Assembly: GCF_013408245.1 (NCBI RefSeq)
Contig: NZ_JACBYS010000009.1
Location: 1 to 64,000, forward strand
Reading direction: 5' to 3'
DNA length: 64,000 bases
DNA from: Duganella sp. 1224
Lineage (GTDB): Bacteria; Pseudomonadota; Gammaproteobacteria; Burkholderiales; Burkholderiaceae_D
Shown here: one piece after another, positions 43,940-52,595 of the stretch
How positions within the stretch are numbered: position 1 is the stretch's first letter
Layout of the letters: every line of letters begins with the position of its first letter
Notes under the pieces: model-generated
Database searches by the model: none
What the model was told of the DNA's origin: nothing
Seen by the model: only the letters and a program-made list of their open reading frames with translations
Made by a program: the position numbers and the translations under genes

Positions 43940-45063
43940 TGGGCCTTGCGGATAGCCGCACGTGGTGGCAGCGCCTGCGCCCCCACGTGCTGGTGTTTGA
44001 CGCGCCGCTGGCGCTGATCATCGCGGCGTTGCTGTCGGTCGGCCTGGTCACGCTGTACTCGGCAGGCATCGCCATACCCGGCAAGGTGTGGGACCAGTTG
44101 CGCAATATCGCGGCGGCGGTGCTGGTGCTGTGGTTGGTGGCGAACATTCCGCCGCAGATGATGATGCGGCTGGCCGTGCCGGCCTACGTGGTGGGCGTGG
44201 CGCTGCTGGTGGCGGTGGCGCTGTTTGGCATCATCAAGGGCGGTTCGCGCCGCTGGCTGTATGTCGGCACGCAGATCCAGCCTTCCGAATTGATGAAGAT
44301 CGCCATGCCGCTGATGCTGGCCTGGTTTTTCCAGCGCGAGCAGGGGCACGTCAACTGGCGCACCTACATCATCGCCGCCGTGCTGCTGGCGATACCGGCC
44401 GGCCTGATCGCGCGCCAGCCGGACCTGGGCACGGCGATGCTGGTGACCATGGCGGGCGCCTGCGTGATCTTCCTCGGCGGCCTGTCGTGGAAAGCGTTGG
44501 GCGCCTTGTTCGCCGTCGGCGCGGCCGGCCTGCCGGTGCTGTGGACCTTCATGCATGACTACCAGCGCGACCGCGTGTTGACGCTGATCGATCCGTACCA
44601 CGACCCGCTGGGCAAGGGCTTTCACATCATTCAGTCGATGATTGCCATCGGCTCGGGCGGCGTCACCGGCAAGGGCTGGACGCACGGCACGCAGGCGCAC
44701 CTGGAATTCATCCCCGAGCGCACCACCGACTTTATCTTCGCCGTGTTCTCCGAGGAGTTTGGCCTGCTTGGCAACGTGGTGCTGATGGTGCTGTACCTGC
44801 TGCTGATCTGGCGTGGACTGAGCATCACGCTGAACGCGCCGACGCTGTTCACGCGCCTGCTGGCGGGCGCCATCACCATGATTTACTTTACTTACGCCTT
44901 CGTCAACATGGGCATGGTGAGCGGGATCATTCCAGTGGTCGGCGTGCCGCTGCCGTTCATGAGCTACGGCGGCACCGCGCTAATGACGCTCGGCCTGGGC
45001 GGCGGCATCCTGATGAGCATCCAGCGCCACGGCCGGCTGGTGCGCGACGGAGCGCGCGGATGA
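43939..45063 (+). CDS. rodA: Peptidoglycan glycosyltransferase RodA, copy 2
   Basis: A 374-residue SEDS protein nearly collinear with copy 1: IQPSELMKIAMPLMLAWFF, RQPDLGTAMLV, FIPERTTDFIFAVFSEEFGL and VGVPLPFMSYGGTALMT are kept, while helix residues and codons differ throughout, so this is an old, functional duplicate rather than an assembly repeat. All catalytic-region motifs are intact. It overlaps rodA copy 1 by one base and mrdA copy 2 by four (ATGA). Confidence 0.95.
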   Translation: MGLADSRTWWQRLRPHVLVFDAPLALIIAALLSVGLVTLYSAGIAIPGKVWDQLRNIAAAVLVLWLVANIPPQMMMRLAVPAYVVGVALLVAVALFGIIKGGSRRWLYVGTQIQPSELMKIAMPLMLAWFFQREQGHVNWRTYIIAAVLLAIPAGLIARQPDLGTAMLVTMAGACVIFLGGLSWKALGALFAVGAAGLPVLWTFMHDYQRDRVLTLIDPYHDPLGKGFHIIQSMIAIGSGGVTGKGWTHGTQAHLEFIPERTTDFIFAVFSEEFGLLGNVVLMVLYLLLIWRGLSITLNAPTLFTRLLAGAITMIYFTYAFVNMGMVSGIIPVVGVPLPFMSYGGTALMTLGLGGGILMSIQRHGRLVRDGARG

Positions 45064-46979
45064 CGGAGTTCAAGGACAACGACGTCGAAATGCGCGAGTT
45101 CCGCCTGCGCGTGACGGTGCTGGGCGGGCTGGTGTTCCTGTGCTTCTTCCTGCTGCTGGCGCGCTTTGTCTGGCTGCAGATCATCCAGCACGCCGACTTT
45201 GCCGTCAAGGCGGAAGAAAACCGCATCTCGCTGGTGCCTATCGTGCCGAATCGCGGGCTGATTTTGGACCGCAATGGCGTGGTCCTGGCGCGTAACTACT
45301 CGGCCTACACGCTGGAGATCACGCCATCCAGGCTGGAGGCGCCGCTGGATGACACCATCGCCGAGCTGTCCAAGCTGGTGACGGTGGACGTGAAGGACCG
45401 CCGCCGCTTCAAGAAGCTGCTGGAGGAGTCCAAGGGCTTCGAGAGCGTACCGCTGCGCAGCCGTCTCACCGACGAGGAAGTGGCGCGCTTTACGGCGCAG
45501 CACTTCCGCTTCCCCGGCGTGGAAGTGCAGGCGCGCCTGTTCCGCCAGTATCCGCTGGGCGAAACGGCGTCGCACGTCATCGGCTACATCGGCCGCGTGA
45601 GCCGCGCCGAAGCCGACGCGCTGGATGACAGCGATGATGCCGCCAACTATCGCGGCACCGACCATATCGGCAAGGAAGGGCTGGAGAAAAGCTACGAGAA
45701 GCTGCTGCATGGCCAGGCCGGCTTTGAAGAAGTGGAGAAGACTTCCGGCGGCCGTGCCATCCGCACCTTGTCGCGGACGCCGGCCAAGGCGGGCAGCAAC
45801 CTGATACTGTCGATCGACATCGCGCTGCAGAAGATTGTGGAGGAAGCCTTTGGCGACCGCCGCGGCGCGCTGGTGGCGATCGAGCCGGAGACCGGCGACG
45901 TCCTGGCCTACGTCTCGCGCCCCGGCTACGATCCCAATCTTTTCGTCGACGGCATCGACTCGCAAAGCTGGGACGAGCTGAATACATCGCAGGACAAGCC
46001 GCTGCTGAACCGTCCGATCTCCGGCACCTACGCGCCGGGTTCCACCTTCAAGCCTTTCATGGCGCTGGCCGCGCTGGAGCTGGGCAAGCGCACGCCGTCG
46101 CAGGCGATCTACGATCCCGGTTTCTACATGCTGGGCGGCCACCGTTTCAACGACGACGTGCCGGGCGGGCATGGTTCGGTGGACATGCGCAGGTCGATCA
46201 TCGTGTCGTGTAATACCTACTACTACGAGCTGGGTCACGACATGGGCATCAACGCCATTCACGACTTCATGCAGCCGTTCGGCTTTGGCGAGAAGACCGG
46301 CATCGATCTTGAAAACGAAAAGACCGGCGCGTTGCCGTCGCCGGAGTGGAAGGCGAAGCGCTTCAAGGGTGCGGCGGGGCGCTGGGTCGGTGGTGATACT
46401 ATCTCGGTCAGCAATGGTTCCGGCCTCAATGCCTACACCCCTTTGCAGATTGCTCACGCCGTGGCCAATCTGGCAAATAACGGCGTGGTGATGAAGCCGC
46501 ACCTGGTGAAGATCGTTGAGGACAGCGCCACGCACGCGCGCAAGCTGACGGTGGCGCAGCAAAGCTATCGGATTCCGCTCAAGCAGGAGAACATCGACTT
46601 TATCAAGAATGCGATGGTGGGCGTGACCAGCGAGCCGGGTGGCACGGCCTACCGCGTGTTTGCCAACGCCGGCTACACGGTGGGCGGCAAGACCGGCACC
46701 GCGCAGGTCATCACGATTAAAAAAGGCGAGAAATACAACGCCGCCCGACTGGCCGAGCGCCTGCGCGACAATGCGCTGTTCACCGCGTTTGCGCCGGTGG
46801 ACAAGCCGCGCATCGTGCTGGCCATGGTGGTGGAAAACGCCGGCCATGGCGGCGAGGCCGCGGCGCCGATTGCGCGCAAGGCTTTGGATTATTACCTGCT
46901 GGGCAAGCGTCCGGCGGAGAAGGACAAGAACAAAGTGGAACAAGAAAACACGGAGAGCGGCGATGCGCCTGCAACGTAA
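45060..46979 (+). CDS. mrdA: Penicillin-binding protein 2, copy 2
   Basis: A 639-residue class B PBP collinear with copy 1: Ser328 SxxK (STFKPF), IIVSCNTYYYELGHDMGIN and GGKTGTAQV are all present, as is NRGLILDRNGVVLARNYSA. It lacks the long Ala/Pro-rich tail of copy 1 and ends KVEQENTESGDAPAT. It overlaps rodA copy 2 upstream (ATGA) and rlpA downstream (17 nt), so this copy is translationally tied to both. Likely an active transpeptidase with a specialised condition or partner; which one is unknown. Confidence 0.95.
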   Translation: MTEFKDNDVEMREFRLRVTVLGGLVFLCFFLLLARFVWLQIIQHADFAVKAEENRISLVPIVPNRGLILDRNGVVLARNYSAYTLEITPSRLEAPLDDTIAELSKLVTVDVKDRRRFKKLLEESKGFESVPLRSRLTDEEVARFTAQHFRFPGVEVQARLFRQYPLGETASHVIGYIGRVSRAEADALDDSDDAANYRGTDHIGKEGLEKSYEKLLHGQAGFEEVEKTSGGRAIRTLSRTPAKAGSNLILSIDIALQKIVEEAFGDRRGALVAIEPETGDVLAYVSRPGYDPNLFVDGIDSQSWDELNTSQDKPLLNRPISGTYAPGSTFKPFMALAALELGKRTPSQAIYDPGFYMLGGHRFNDDVPGGHGSVDMRRSIIVSCNTYYYELGHDMGINAIHDFMQPFGFGEKTGIDLENEKTGALPSPEWKAKRFKGAAGRWVGGDTISVSNGSGLNAYTPLQIAHAVANLANNGVVMKPHLVKIVEDSATHARKLTVAQQSYRIPLKQENIDFIKNAMVGVTSEPGGTAYRVFANAGYTVGGKTGTAQVITIKKGEKYNAARLAERLRDNALFTAFAPVDKPRIVLAMVVENAGHGGEAAAPIARKALDYYLLGKRPAEKDKNKVEQENTESGDAPAT

Positions 46980-48153
46980 TCGTCTGCTGCAGTTGACGGC
47001 GATGGCGTCGGCGCTGGTGCTGGTCGGTTGCGGCACGGCGCCGGTGTCGACCGAGCGCGCACCGCGCCCGGTGCAGTCGACCGGGCCGGTGATCAAGGCG
47101 CCATCCACCACCAAGCCGGATCCGTCGCTGCCGGTGCTGCCGCCGGCGAATTCGGGACGTGGCGGTTATTATCAGGATGATGGTCCGGGCGATTCGCCGC
47201 CGCCGAATCTGATGGACACGCCGGACGCCGACGTGCGCAATGATCCGCTGCTGCCGCGCTCCAACCGGCCTTACGTCGTCTTCGGCAAAACCTATACGCC
47301 AATCACGGACGACCAGCCGTTTACGCAGATCGGCGTGGGTAGCTGGTACGGCAAGAAGTTTCACGGTCAGCGTACTTCGTCGGGTGAGCTGTACGATATG
47401 TACAAGATGACGGCCGCGCATCCGATTCTGCCGATTCCCTCGTACGCGCGGCTGACCAATATGGTGAGCGGCGCCACGGTCATCGTGCGCATTAACGATC
47501 GCGGGCCGTTCCATGCCAACCGCGCCATCGACGTGTCGTACACGGCGGCGCTGAAACTGGGCTTGCTGGGCAAGGGCAGTCATGAGCTGAAGATCGAGCG
47601 CATCCTGCCCGAGGAGGTGGACCGCATCCTGGCGTCGCGCGAGGGCCTGCAGGGCACCAAGCCGCGCCTGACGCCGCCGATCAAGACGCCGCTGCCGTCC
47701 GCCCAGCCGGGCGAGCAGGCGGCGCCGGTGCCCAAGGTGACGGCAAAGATGATCGATACGCCGCTGGTGCTGACGCCGGCGGCGCCGGCCGCCACGCCTG
47801 CCGTCGCTGGTGCCGGCGCCAGCGCCAGCACGGCGGCGGCGGCCGCGTCGGTCGCCGCGCCGAAGGAGATCGAATCGCTGATGCTGACCGACCGCGCGCC
47901 AGCCGGCTACGCCGCGCCGGATACGCCGGCGGCGGGTGGCTTCTATCTGCAACTGGGCGCTTACTCGCGCGCGGAAAACGCCGAGGCGGTGCGCGGCAAG
48001 CTGTCTGGCAAACTGAATGGTCTGGAGGTCGTGCAGGGCGGCGCCGTGTACCGGCTGTTCGGCGGCCCGTTCGCCACGCGCCAGGAAGCGCAGCAGGCGG
48101 CACAAGGGCTACCGTCGTCGCTGGGCCTCAAGCCCATCATCGTGCAGCGCTGA
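46963..48153 (+). CDS. rlpA: Septal ring lytic transglycosylase RlpA family lipoprotein
   Basis: A 396-residue lipoprotein. Lipobox LVLVGC (Cys about 24) follows the signal peptide; the double-psi beta-barrel is at about 120-215 (GVGSWYGKKFHGQRTSSGE, VIVRINDRGPFHANRAIDVS), then an Ala/Pro-rich linker and a C-terminal SPOR domain (GGFYLQLGAYSRAENAEAVR to the end) that binds denuded glycan at septa. RlpA cleaves peptide-free glycan strands in some species. The ATG at 46963 lies within the end of mrdA copy 2. It closes the operon and converges directly, with no gap, with the next gene. Confidence 0.93.
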   Translation: MRLQRNRLLQLTAMASALVLVGCGTAPVSTERAPRPVQSTGPVIKAPSTTKPDPSLPVLPPANSGRGGYYQDDGPGDSPPPNLMDTPDADVRNDPLLPRSNRPYVVFGKTYTPITDDQPFTQIGVGSWYGKKFHGQRTSSGELYDMYKMTAAHPILPIPSYARLTNMVSGATVIVRINDRGPFHANRAIDVSYTAALKLGLLGKGSHELKIERILPEEVDRILASREGLQGTKPRLTPPIKTPLPSAQPGEQAAPVPKVTAKMIDTPLVLTPAAPAATPAVAGAGASASTAAAAASVAAPKEIESLMLTDRAPAGYAAPDTPAAGGFYLQLGAYSRAENAEAVRGKLSGKLNGLEVVQGGAVYRLFGGPFATRQEAQQAAQGLPSSLGLKPIIVQR

Positions 48154-48840
48154 TTACTTGCAGTTGCGGACTGTCGTGTCGGGGAAGCCGGCACGGATCT
48201 TTTCCAGTTTGGCCTTGAGGTCCGCGTCAACGTCGCGGAACTGGAAGGCCAGCTGCTTGCTGCCGCTCAGGCGCGGCGCCACGCGCGCGGTGCGCACGCC
48301 TTGCTTCATCAGCGCCGCCAGCTGATTCTGCGCCGCCGTCTCGGTCTTGAACACGCCCAGCGAAATGCCCCAGTGCAGCGGCGTGTTTTCCTGGATGATG
48401 TAGTAGTTGGTGACGCCCAGCGCGCGCAGTTCGCCGGCTTTCTTGTCGGCGCCTTCCTTGCTGCCCTGCGGCGGAATATAAACGATATAGCTCGATACCT
48501 CGGTGCCCGGCAGGTTGTGGCGCGACTGGCGGTCGCCCAGCTCCAGCGCGGCCAGCTGCGCCTCGAAGCGGCGAGCGTCGGCCAGCACGAAGCTGGCGAT
48601 TTCCACGCACGCCTGCACCGGCGGTGGCGACGGTTTGGCGTCGTCCAGCAGCGCGGCGGCGAGGGCGGCCTGCTTGTTGGCCTGGTCGGCCGAGATGATG
48701 GACAGCTTGTTGGCGTTGAGCTGATTGAGCAGGCGTTCCGGCTCGCGTTCGTTGCCGCTGAAGTGACCCAGATAGCCGCGCCCGTACGCGAACAGCGCGG
48801 CGTTCAGGGCAAGCAGGGTCCAGAAAATAAACTTCAGCAC
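48154..48840 (-). CDS. SPOR domain-containing membrane protein
   Basis: A 228-residue protein with an N-terminal membrane anchor (MLKFIFWTLLALNAALFAYG) starting at GTG, six bases behind AAGGAA. A region with Pro-rich linker and one Cys pair leads to a SPOR-like repeat (SSYIVYIPPQGSKEGADKKAGELRALG, then LHWGISLGVFKTETAAQNQL). It is the last gene of the argS-to-coaX run and follows coaX by 10 nt. It may attach to septal or denuded peptidoglycan; no partner is known. Confidence 0.82.
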   Translation of the reverse strand: MLKFIFWTLLALNAALFAYGRGYLGHFSGNEREPERLLNQLNANKLSIISADQANKQAALAAALLDDAKPSPPPVQACVEIASFVLADARRFEAQLAALELGDRQSRHNLPGTEVSSYIVYIPPQGSKEGADKKAGELRALGVTNYYIIQENTPLHWGISLGVFKTETAAQNQLAALMKQGVRTARVAPRLSGSKQLAFQFRDVDADLKAKLEKIRAGFPDTTVRNCK

Positions 48841-48850
48841 GAGGCGTTCC

Positions 48851-49603
48851 TTATTCAGCGCTGCCGGCGGCGGCCTGCAGGCCTATCAGCACAATGTTTT
48901 CAACGATACGGTACGGCACTTTCAGCATCGGCGCAATGTAGGGCGCGGCGCCGCCCGAAATGATGCATTCCTGCGCCTGATGCGCGGCGCAGGCGTGTTC
49001 GATGGCGCCGCTCTGCGCGGCCAGGATGCCGCTCAAAATGGCGTCGTCGGTATTGTCGGCGAACCCCTCCGGCAGCTTACCGTCTTGCGCGATCTGCGGC
49101 AACTGCGCGGTGTTGCGCGCCAGCGAACTGGCCATCAGGCCCAGGCCCGGCAGGATCATCCCGCCCAGGAACACCCCGTCCGGCGTGACGGCGTCGATGG
49201 TGGTGGCGGTGCCGCAGTTGGCCACGATGGTCCGCCGTCCCGGCGCCAGCGCGTGGCCGGCGATGGCGGCGGCGAAGCGGTCGCACCCCAGCTGCGCCGG
49301 ATTGCGGTAGCCGTTGGTGACGCCGGCCAGCGACGGCAGCGAGGCAAACCACTCCAGCGGCACCTCCGGCAGGCAACGCCGCAACACGTATTCCAGCTGC
49401 ACGCGCAGCGCGTTGCCGGCCACGTTGGCGATCAGGATGCGGCTGACGCCATGCGTGGCGGCGGCCTCGCACCACGCCAGCTCCAGCTGCGGCATGTCGG
49501 CGTGGGTGGCGGCGCCGTGGGTAATCCACGTGCCCAGTTCCGCGCCGGCCTTGGCCAGCGCCCATTTGACGCGGGTGTTGCCGGCGTCGATCAGTAACAT
49601 CAT
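48851..49603 (-). CDS. coaX: Type III pantothenate kinase
   Basis: A 250-residue ASKHA-fold kinase for the first step of CoA synthesis. MMLLIDAGNTRVKWALAKAG is the phosphate-1 motif; GCDRFAAAIAGHAL carries the pantothenate-binding Asp; NCGTATTIDAV is phosphate-2 and GGMILPGLGLM follows. The ATG at 49603 overlaps the birA stop (ATGA). birA-coaX adjacency is common in Betaproteobacteria. Confidence 0.95.
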   Translation of the reverse strand: MMLLIDAGNTRVKWALAKAGAELGTWITHGAATHADMPQLELAWCEAAATHGVSRILIANVAGNALRVQLEYVLRRCLPEVPLEWFASLPSLAGVTNGYRNPAQLGCDRFAAAIAGHALAPGRRTIVANCGTATTIDAVTPDGVFLGGMILPGLGLMASSLARNTAQLPQIAQDGKLPEGFADNTDDAILSGILAAQSGAIEHACAAHQAQECIISGGAAPYIAPMLKVPYRIVENIVLIGLQAAAGSAE

Positions 49604-50391
49604 GGTTGTGCTCCGGATAAGCGCAGCGATACATCGCCGGACAGGATTTCCACCCGGCCGGCCTCGGTGTCCAGCAGCAGGCGGCCGATGTCGTCGACGC
49701 CGGCGGCGCGGCCCTGTTGTACCTCGGCGCCATTGTCCAGCAGGACCACCTCCTTGCCCTGCCATGCGTGCAGCGCGTTCCAGCGGACGGCGAAGGGAGC
49801 GAAGCCGGTGTGGTCGAATTCCGCCAGTACGGCGGCCAGGCGGCTGAGCAGGGCAGCCATCAGCTGGTTGCGGTCCATCTGCGCCAGCCATGGCGCGCTG
49901 GCGACTTCACGGCCGATCTGCGCTTCCAGTTCGTCCGGCATCAGCAGATTGACGCCGCAGCCGATGACGGCCCAGATGCCGTCGTCGGTCTTCTGCGTTT
50001 CGACCAGGATGCCGGCCAGCTTGGCGCCGTCGCGCAGCAGGTCGTTGGGCCACTTGATCTGCACCGGCACGCCCAGCGCGGCAATGGTTTCGGCCAGCGC
50101 CACGCCCACCGCCATCGGCAGGCCTGACATCTTGTGCAGCGGTCCCTTGAACGGCCAGGCCAGCGAGAACATCAGCGCGGCGCCGGGCCGCGACAGCCAC
50201 GAACGGCCGGCGCGACCGCGCCCGGCGGTCTGGTTGTCGGCGATACGCAGCACCGGGCCAGTGAGCGTGCCGATACGGGCTAGCAGGTCGGCGTTGGTGG
50301 AGCCGGTTTCGGCCACGGCTTCAATCGCCACGTGGCTGGCGGAGGTGGCGCAATGCGCGGCGATGGCGGCTGGGTTCATGGAAGGATTCAT
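49600..50391 (-). CDS. birA: Biotin--[acetyl-CoA-carboxylase] ligase
   Basis: A 263-residue biotin protein ligase. The active-site loop DNQTAGRGRAGRSWLS and IKWPNDLLRDGAKLAGILVE are intact, and the C-terminal SH3-like domain is at about 215-263. It lacks the N-terminal helix-turn-helix of E. coli BirA, so it is a ligase without repressor function. The start lies two bases from the upstream SDR stop; an internal ATG four codons on (49600-50379) is also possible. Confidence 0.94.
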   Translation of the reverse strand: MNPSMNPAAIAAHCATSASHVAIEAVAETGSTNADLLARIGTLTGPVLRIADNQTAGRGRAGRSWLSRPGAALMFSLAWPFKGPLHKMSGLPMAVGVALAETIAALGVPVQIKWPNDLLRDGAKLAGILVETQKTDDGIWAVIGCGVNLLMPDELEAQIGREVASAPWLAQMDRNQLMAALLSRLAAVLAEFDHTGFAPFAVRWNALHAWQGKEVVLLDNGAEVQQGRAAGVDDIGRLLLDTEAGRVEILSGDVSLRLSGAQP

Positions 50392-50392
50392 C

Positions 50393-51187
50393 TCAATGCG
50401 GCGCGGCCGGCGCGGCCGGTTTGCGGGGTTTATGCGGCGCCTTGCCGAAGGCCCAGTCGTAGACGGGATTCGGCAGCATGCGCAGCACCTTGGCGACCAC
50501 GCCCATCTGCCACGGGATGACGGCGTAGCTGGAGCCGGCGGCGATCACGCGCGCGGCGCGCGTGGCGAATTTGTCGGGCGCCATCAGGAACGGCATCGGG
50601 TAGGGATTCACCTGCGTCATCGGGGTGTCGATGTAGCCGGGGCAGAGGGTGACCACGCGGATGCCGTGCGGCTTCATCTCCAGCCGCAGCGATTCGCAGT
50701 AGCTGATGACGGCGGCCTTGGAAGCGCTGTACGCCTCGGCGCCCGGCAGCCCGCGTATGCCGGCCACGCTGCCGATGCCCACCAGCCGTCCCGGCGTGCG
50801 CTGCGCGCGCATGGCGCCGATGAAGGGCGCGAAGGTGGCGGCGGTGGCCAGCACGTTGGTGGCGATGATGTCGGAGAACACCGCGAGGTCCTCGGCGTAT
50901 TCGGTCAGCGTGCCGACCGAGATGCCGGCGTTGGCGATCACCACGTCCACGCCGCCAGCATGCGCGAGGAAGGCCTGCGCGGCGTGATTGATGGCGGCGT
51001 GGTCGCGCACGTCCACCGCATAGGCGCGGTGGCGTTCGGCGTGGGGGAGGGAGGCGATCAGCGCGGCGAGGGCGTCGCCACGCCGGGCCAGCAGGCCCAG
51101 GGTGGCGCCTTGCGCCGCATACTGGCGGGCCAGCGCGGCGCCCAGGCCGCTGGACGCGCCGGTGATGAAGACGCGCAAAGGCGTCAT
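50393..51187 (-). CDS. SDR family oxidoreductase
   Basis: A 264-residue short-chain dehydrogenase. Cofactor motif ITGASSGLGAALARQYAA, an Arg pair after beta-2 (LLARRGDAL) favouring NADPH, IANAGISV in place of NNAG, and catalytic YSASKAA are visible. The C-terminal region (MLPNPVYDWAFGKAP, then a Pro/Ala tail) may touch the membrane. The family resembles DltE/acyl-reductase-type SDRs; substrate unknown. It sits between dsbA and birA with only 1-2 bases on each side. Confidence 0.9.
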   Translation of the reverse strand: MTPLRVFITGASSGLGAALARQYAAQGATLGLLARRGDALAALIASLPHAERHRAYAVDVRDHAAINHAAQAFLAHAGGVDVVIANAGISVGTLTEYAEDLAVFSDIIATNVLATAATFAPFIGAMRAQRTPGRLVGIGSVAGIRGLPGAEAYSASKAAVISYCESLRLEMKPHGIRVVTLCPGYIDTPMTQVNPYPMPFLMAPDKFATRAARVIAAGSSYAVIPWQMGVVAKVLRMLPNPVYDWAFGKAPHKPRKPAAPAAPH

Positions 51188-51189
51188 GC

Positions 51190-51855
51190 TTACTTCTTCT
51201 CTGCTTTGGCCTTGGCGACCAGCACGTCCAGCACCTGGACCGCGGCGTCGTTCAGCTGCGTTTCGGTGTTGGCGTTGGAGAGGGCCATCGACGGCGCGGT
51301 GGCGTATTTGCCGTCCACCACCAGGTAGGGCCAGAACTCGACCTTGTAGGCGTCCATCATCGACAGCGCCTTGCGCAGGTGGCCGGCGATGCCGAAGCTG
51401 CGGTAGGTGTCGATGAACTTCTGCTGGTCCACGCCTTGCTTGGCGACGAAGTCGAACACCTGTTCATCGCGGTTCAGGCGATTGTGGTTGACGTGGATTT
51501 CGTTGAAGGCCTTGGTGTGCAGCTCCGGCGTCAGCACGCCCATGGCCTGCAGCGTGTAGAACATTTTCTCCTGCGGCAGGTCGGTGCCCTGGCGGCCGAT
51601 GTGCACGCGCTTGAAGACGATGTTGTCGCCCTGTTTTTTCACCCAGGCGTTGAGGATGGGGTCAAAGCCGGCGCAGTGCGGGCAGGCGTAGTCGAAGAAT
51701 TCGATGACTTCGACTTTTTTGCCGGTGTCCACCGGCTGCGGCGTCGGCAGCACATTGTATTCGGTGCCGGCCTTTGGATCGGCTGGCGAGGCGGACGCGG
51801 TCAGTGCGACGGCGCTCAGGGTCACTGCGGTCAGGATGAACTTCAGGAATCGCAT
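51190..51855 (-). CDS. dsbA: Thiol:disulfide interchange protein DsbA
   Basis: A 221-residue periplasmic oxidase. The signal peptide (MRFLKFILTAVTLSAVALTA, cut near ASA-S) is followed by a thioredoxin fold with active site Cys58-Pro-His-Cys61 (FFDYACPHCAGF), the helical insert and a cis-Pro region FWPYLVVDGKYATAP. The CPHC dipeptide is that of E. coli DsbA. It lies between a SPOR protein gene and an SDR gene in the argS operon; dsbB is not in the window. Confidence 0.95.
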   Translation of the reverse strand: MRFLKFILTAVTLSAVALTASASPADPKAGTEYNVLPTPQPVDTGKKVEVIEFFDYACPHCAGFDPILNAWVKKQGDNIVFKRVHIGRQGTDLPQEKMFYTLQAMGVLTPELHTKAFNEIHVNHNRLNRDEQVFDFVAKQGVDQQKFIDTYRSFGIAGHLRKALSMMDAYKVEFWPYLVVDGKYATAPSMALSNANTETQLNDAAVQVLDVLVAKAKAEKK

Positions 51856-51866
51856 CTTTGCTCCTC

Positions 51867-52574
51867 TTACTTTTGTTTACGCACAACGGCGACATCGACG
51901 CCGTTTTCGGACAACTTGCGGCGCACGTTGTTCATGGTTTCGACCTGGCTGTAAGGACCGATCTGCACGCGGTGCAGCACGCCGGCGTCGGTGGTGCGGT
52001 CGGAGATGTTGGCCTCAAAGCCCAGCAGCGCCAGTTTGGCGCGCACGTTTTCGGCATCGGCGATCTCGCGGAAGGCGCCGGCCTGCAGCAGGTAGAGGTA
52101 TTTCTCGTCGCCGCCGGCATCGGCCGCCGCCGCCGGCTTGGCGGCCGGCTGCGGCGTGATGTTGGCGGCGTTGGGCGTGGCGGCCGGTTTGGCCGGCGTC
52201 GCCGGCGTGCCCTGGATCTTGTCGACCACGGCCTGCAGCTGGTCGGCCGCGTGCGGCGTTGGCGCGGTCGGCGCCGGCGTGGCGGGGGCCGCCGGCGCGG
52301 TTGGCTGTTGCTGGTCCTTGGCGAAGTCCCTGGCCGCCTCGCGCGCCGCGTCCTTGTTGCCGTACATCGGCTTGTTCGGGTCGGCCACTTGTCCCGCCGT
52401 TGGTTCCGTTGCTTTGCCCGGATGGCCCTTGTCCGTGAACGGCGTCGAGCCCTTGGTGATCATCAGCGCCACCACCACCGCGATACTCAGGCCGATGACC
52501 AGGCCAATGACGATGCCGATGAAGGTGTTGCCCTGCTGTTGCGAACGTGGGGTAAAGCGTGAACGGAAATTCAT
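51867..52574 (-). CDS. SPOR domain-containing membrane protein (FtsN-like)
   Basis: A 235-residue single-pass protein. A short basic N-terminus (MNFRSRFTPRSQQQGNTF) leads into one membrane helix (IGIVIGLVIGLSIAVVVALM, about 19-40), a long Ala/Pro/Thr-rich linker and a C-terminal SPOR domain (KYLYLLQAGAFREIADAENVRAKLALLG to the end). This layout is that of FtsN-like division proteins, and the place directly behind argS is typical for the betaproteobacterial gene. The ATG at 52574 is preferred to a TTG touching the argS stop. Confidence 0.9.
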   Translation of the reverse strand: MNFRSRFTPRSQQQGNTFIGIVIGLVIGLSIAVVVALMITKGSTPFTDKGHPGKATEPTAGQVADPNKPMYGNKDAAREAARDFAKDQQQPTAPAAPATPAPTAPTPHAADQLQAVVDKIQGTPATPAKPAATPNAANITPQPAAKPAAAADAGGDEKYLYLLQAGAFREIADAENVRAKLALLGFEANISDRTTDAGVLHRVQIGPYSQVETMNNVRRKLSENGVDVAVVRKQK

Positions 52575-52595
52575 TGTGCGGGATGTCCTTCGCAA

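Noticed and set aside
42827-46979. The double mrdA/rodA set as an assembly duplication
   Set aside because: The copies differ at many codons and residues, differ in length and are in a different order, so the duplication is real.
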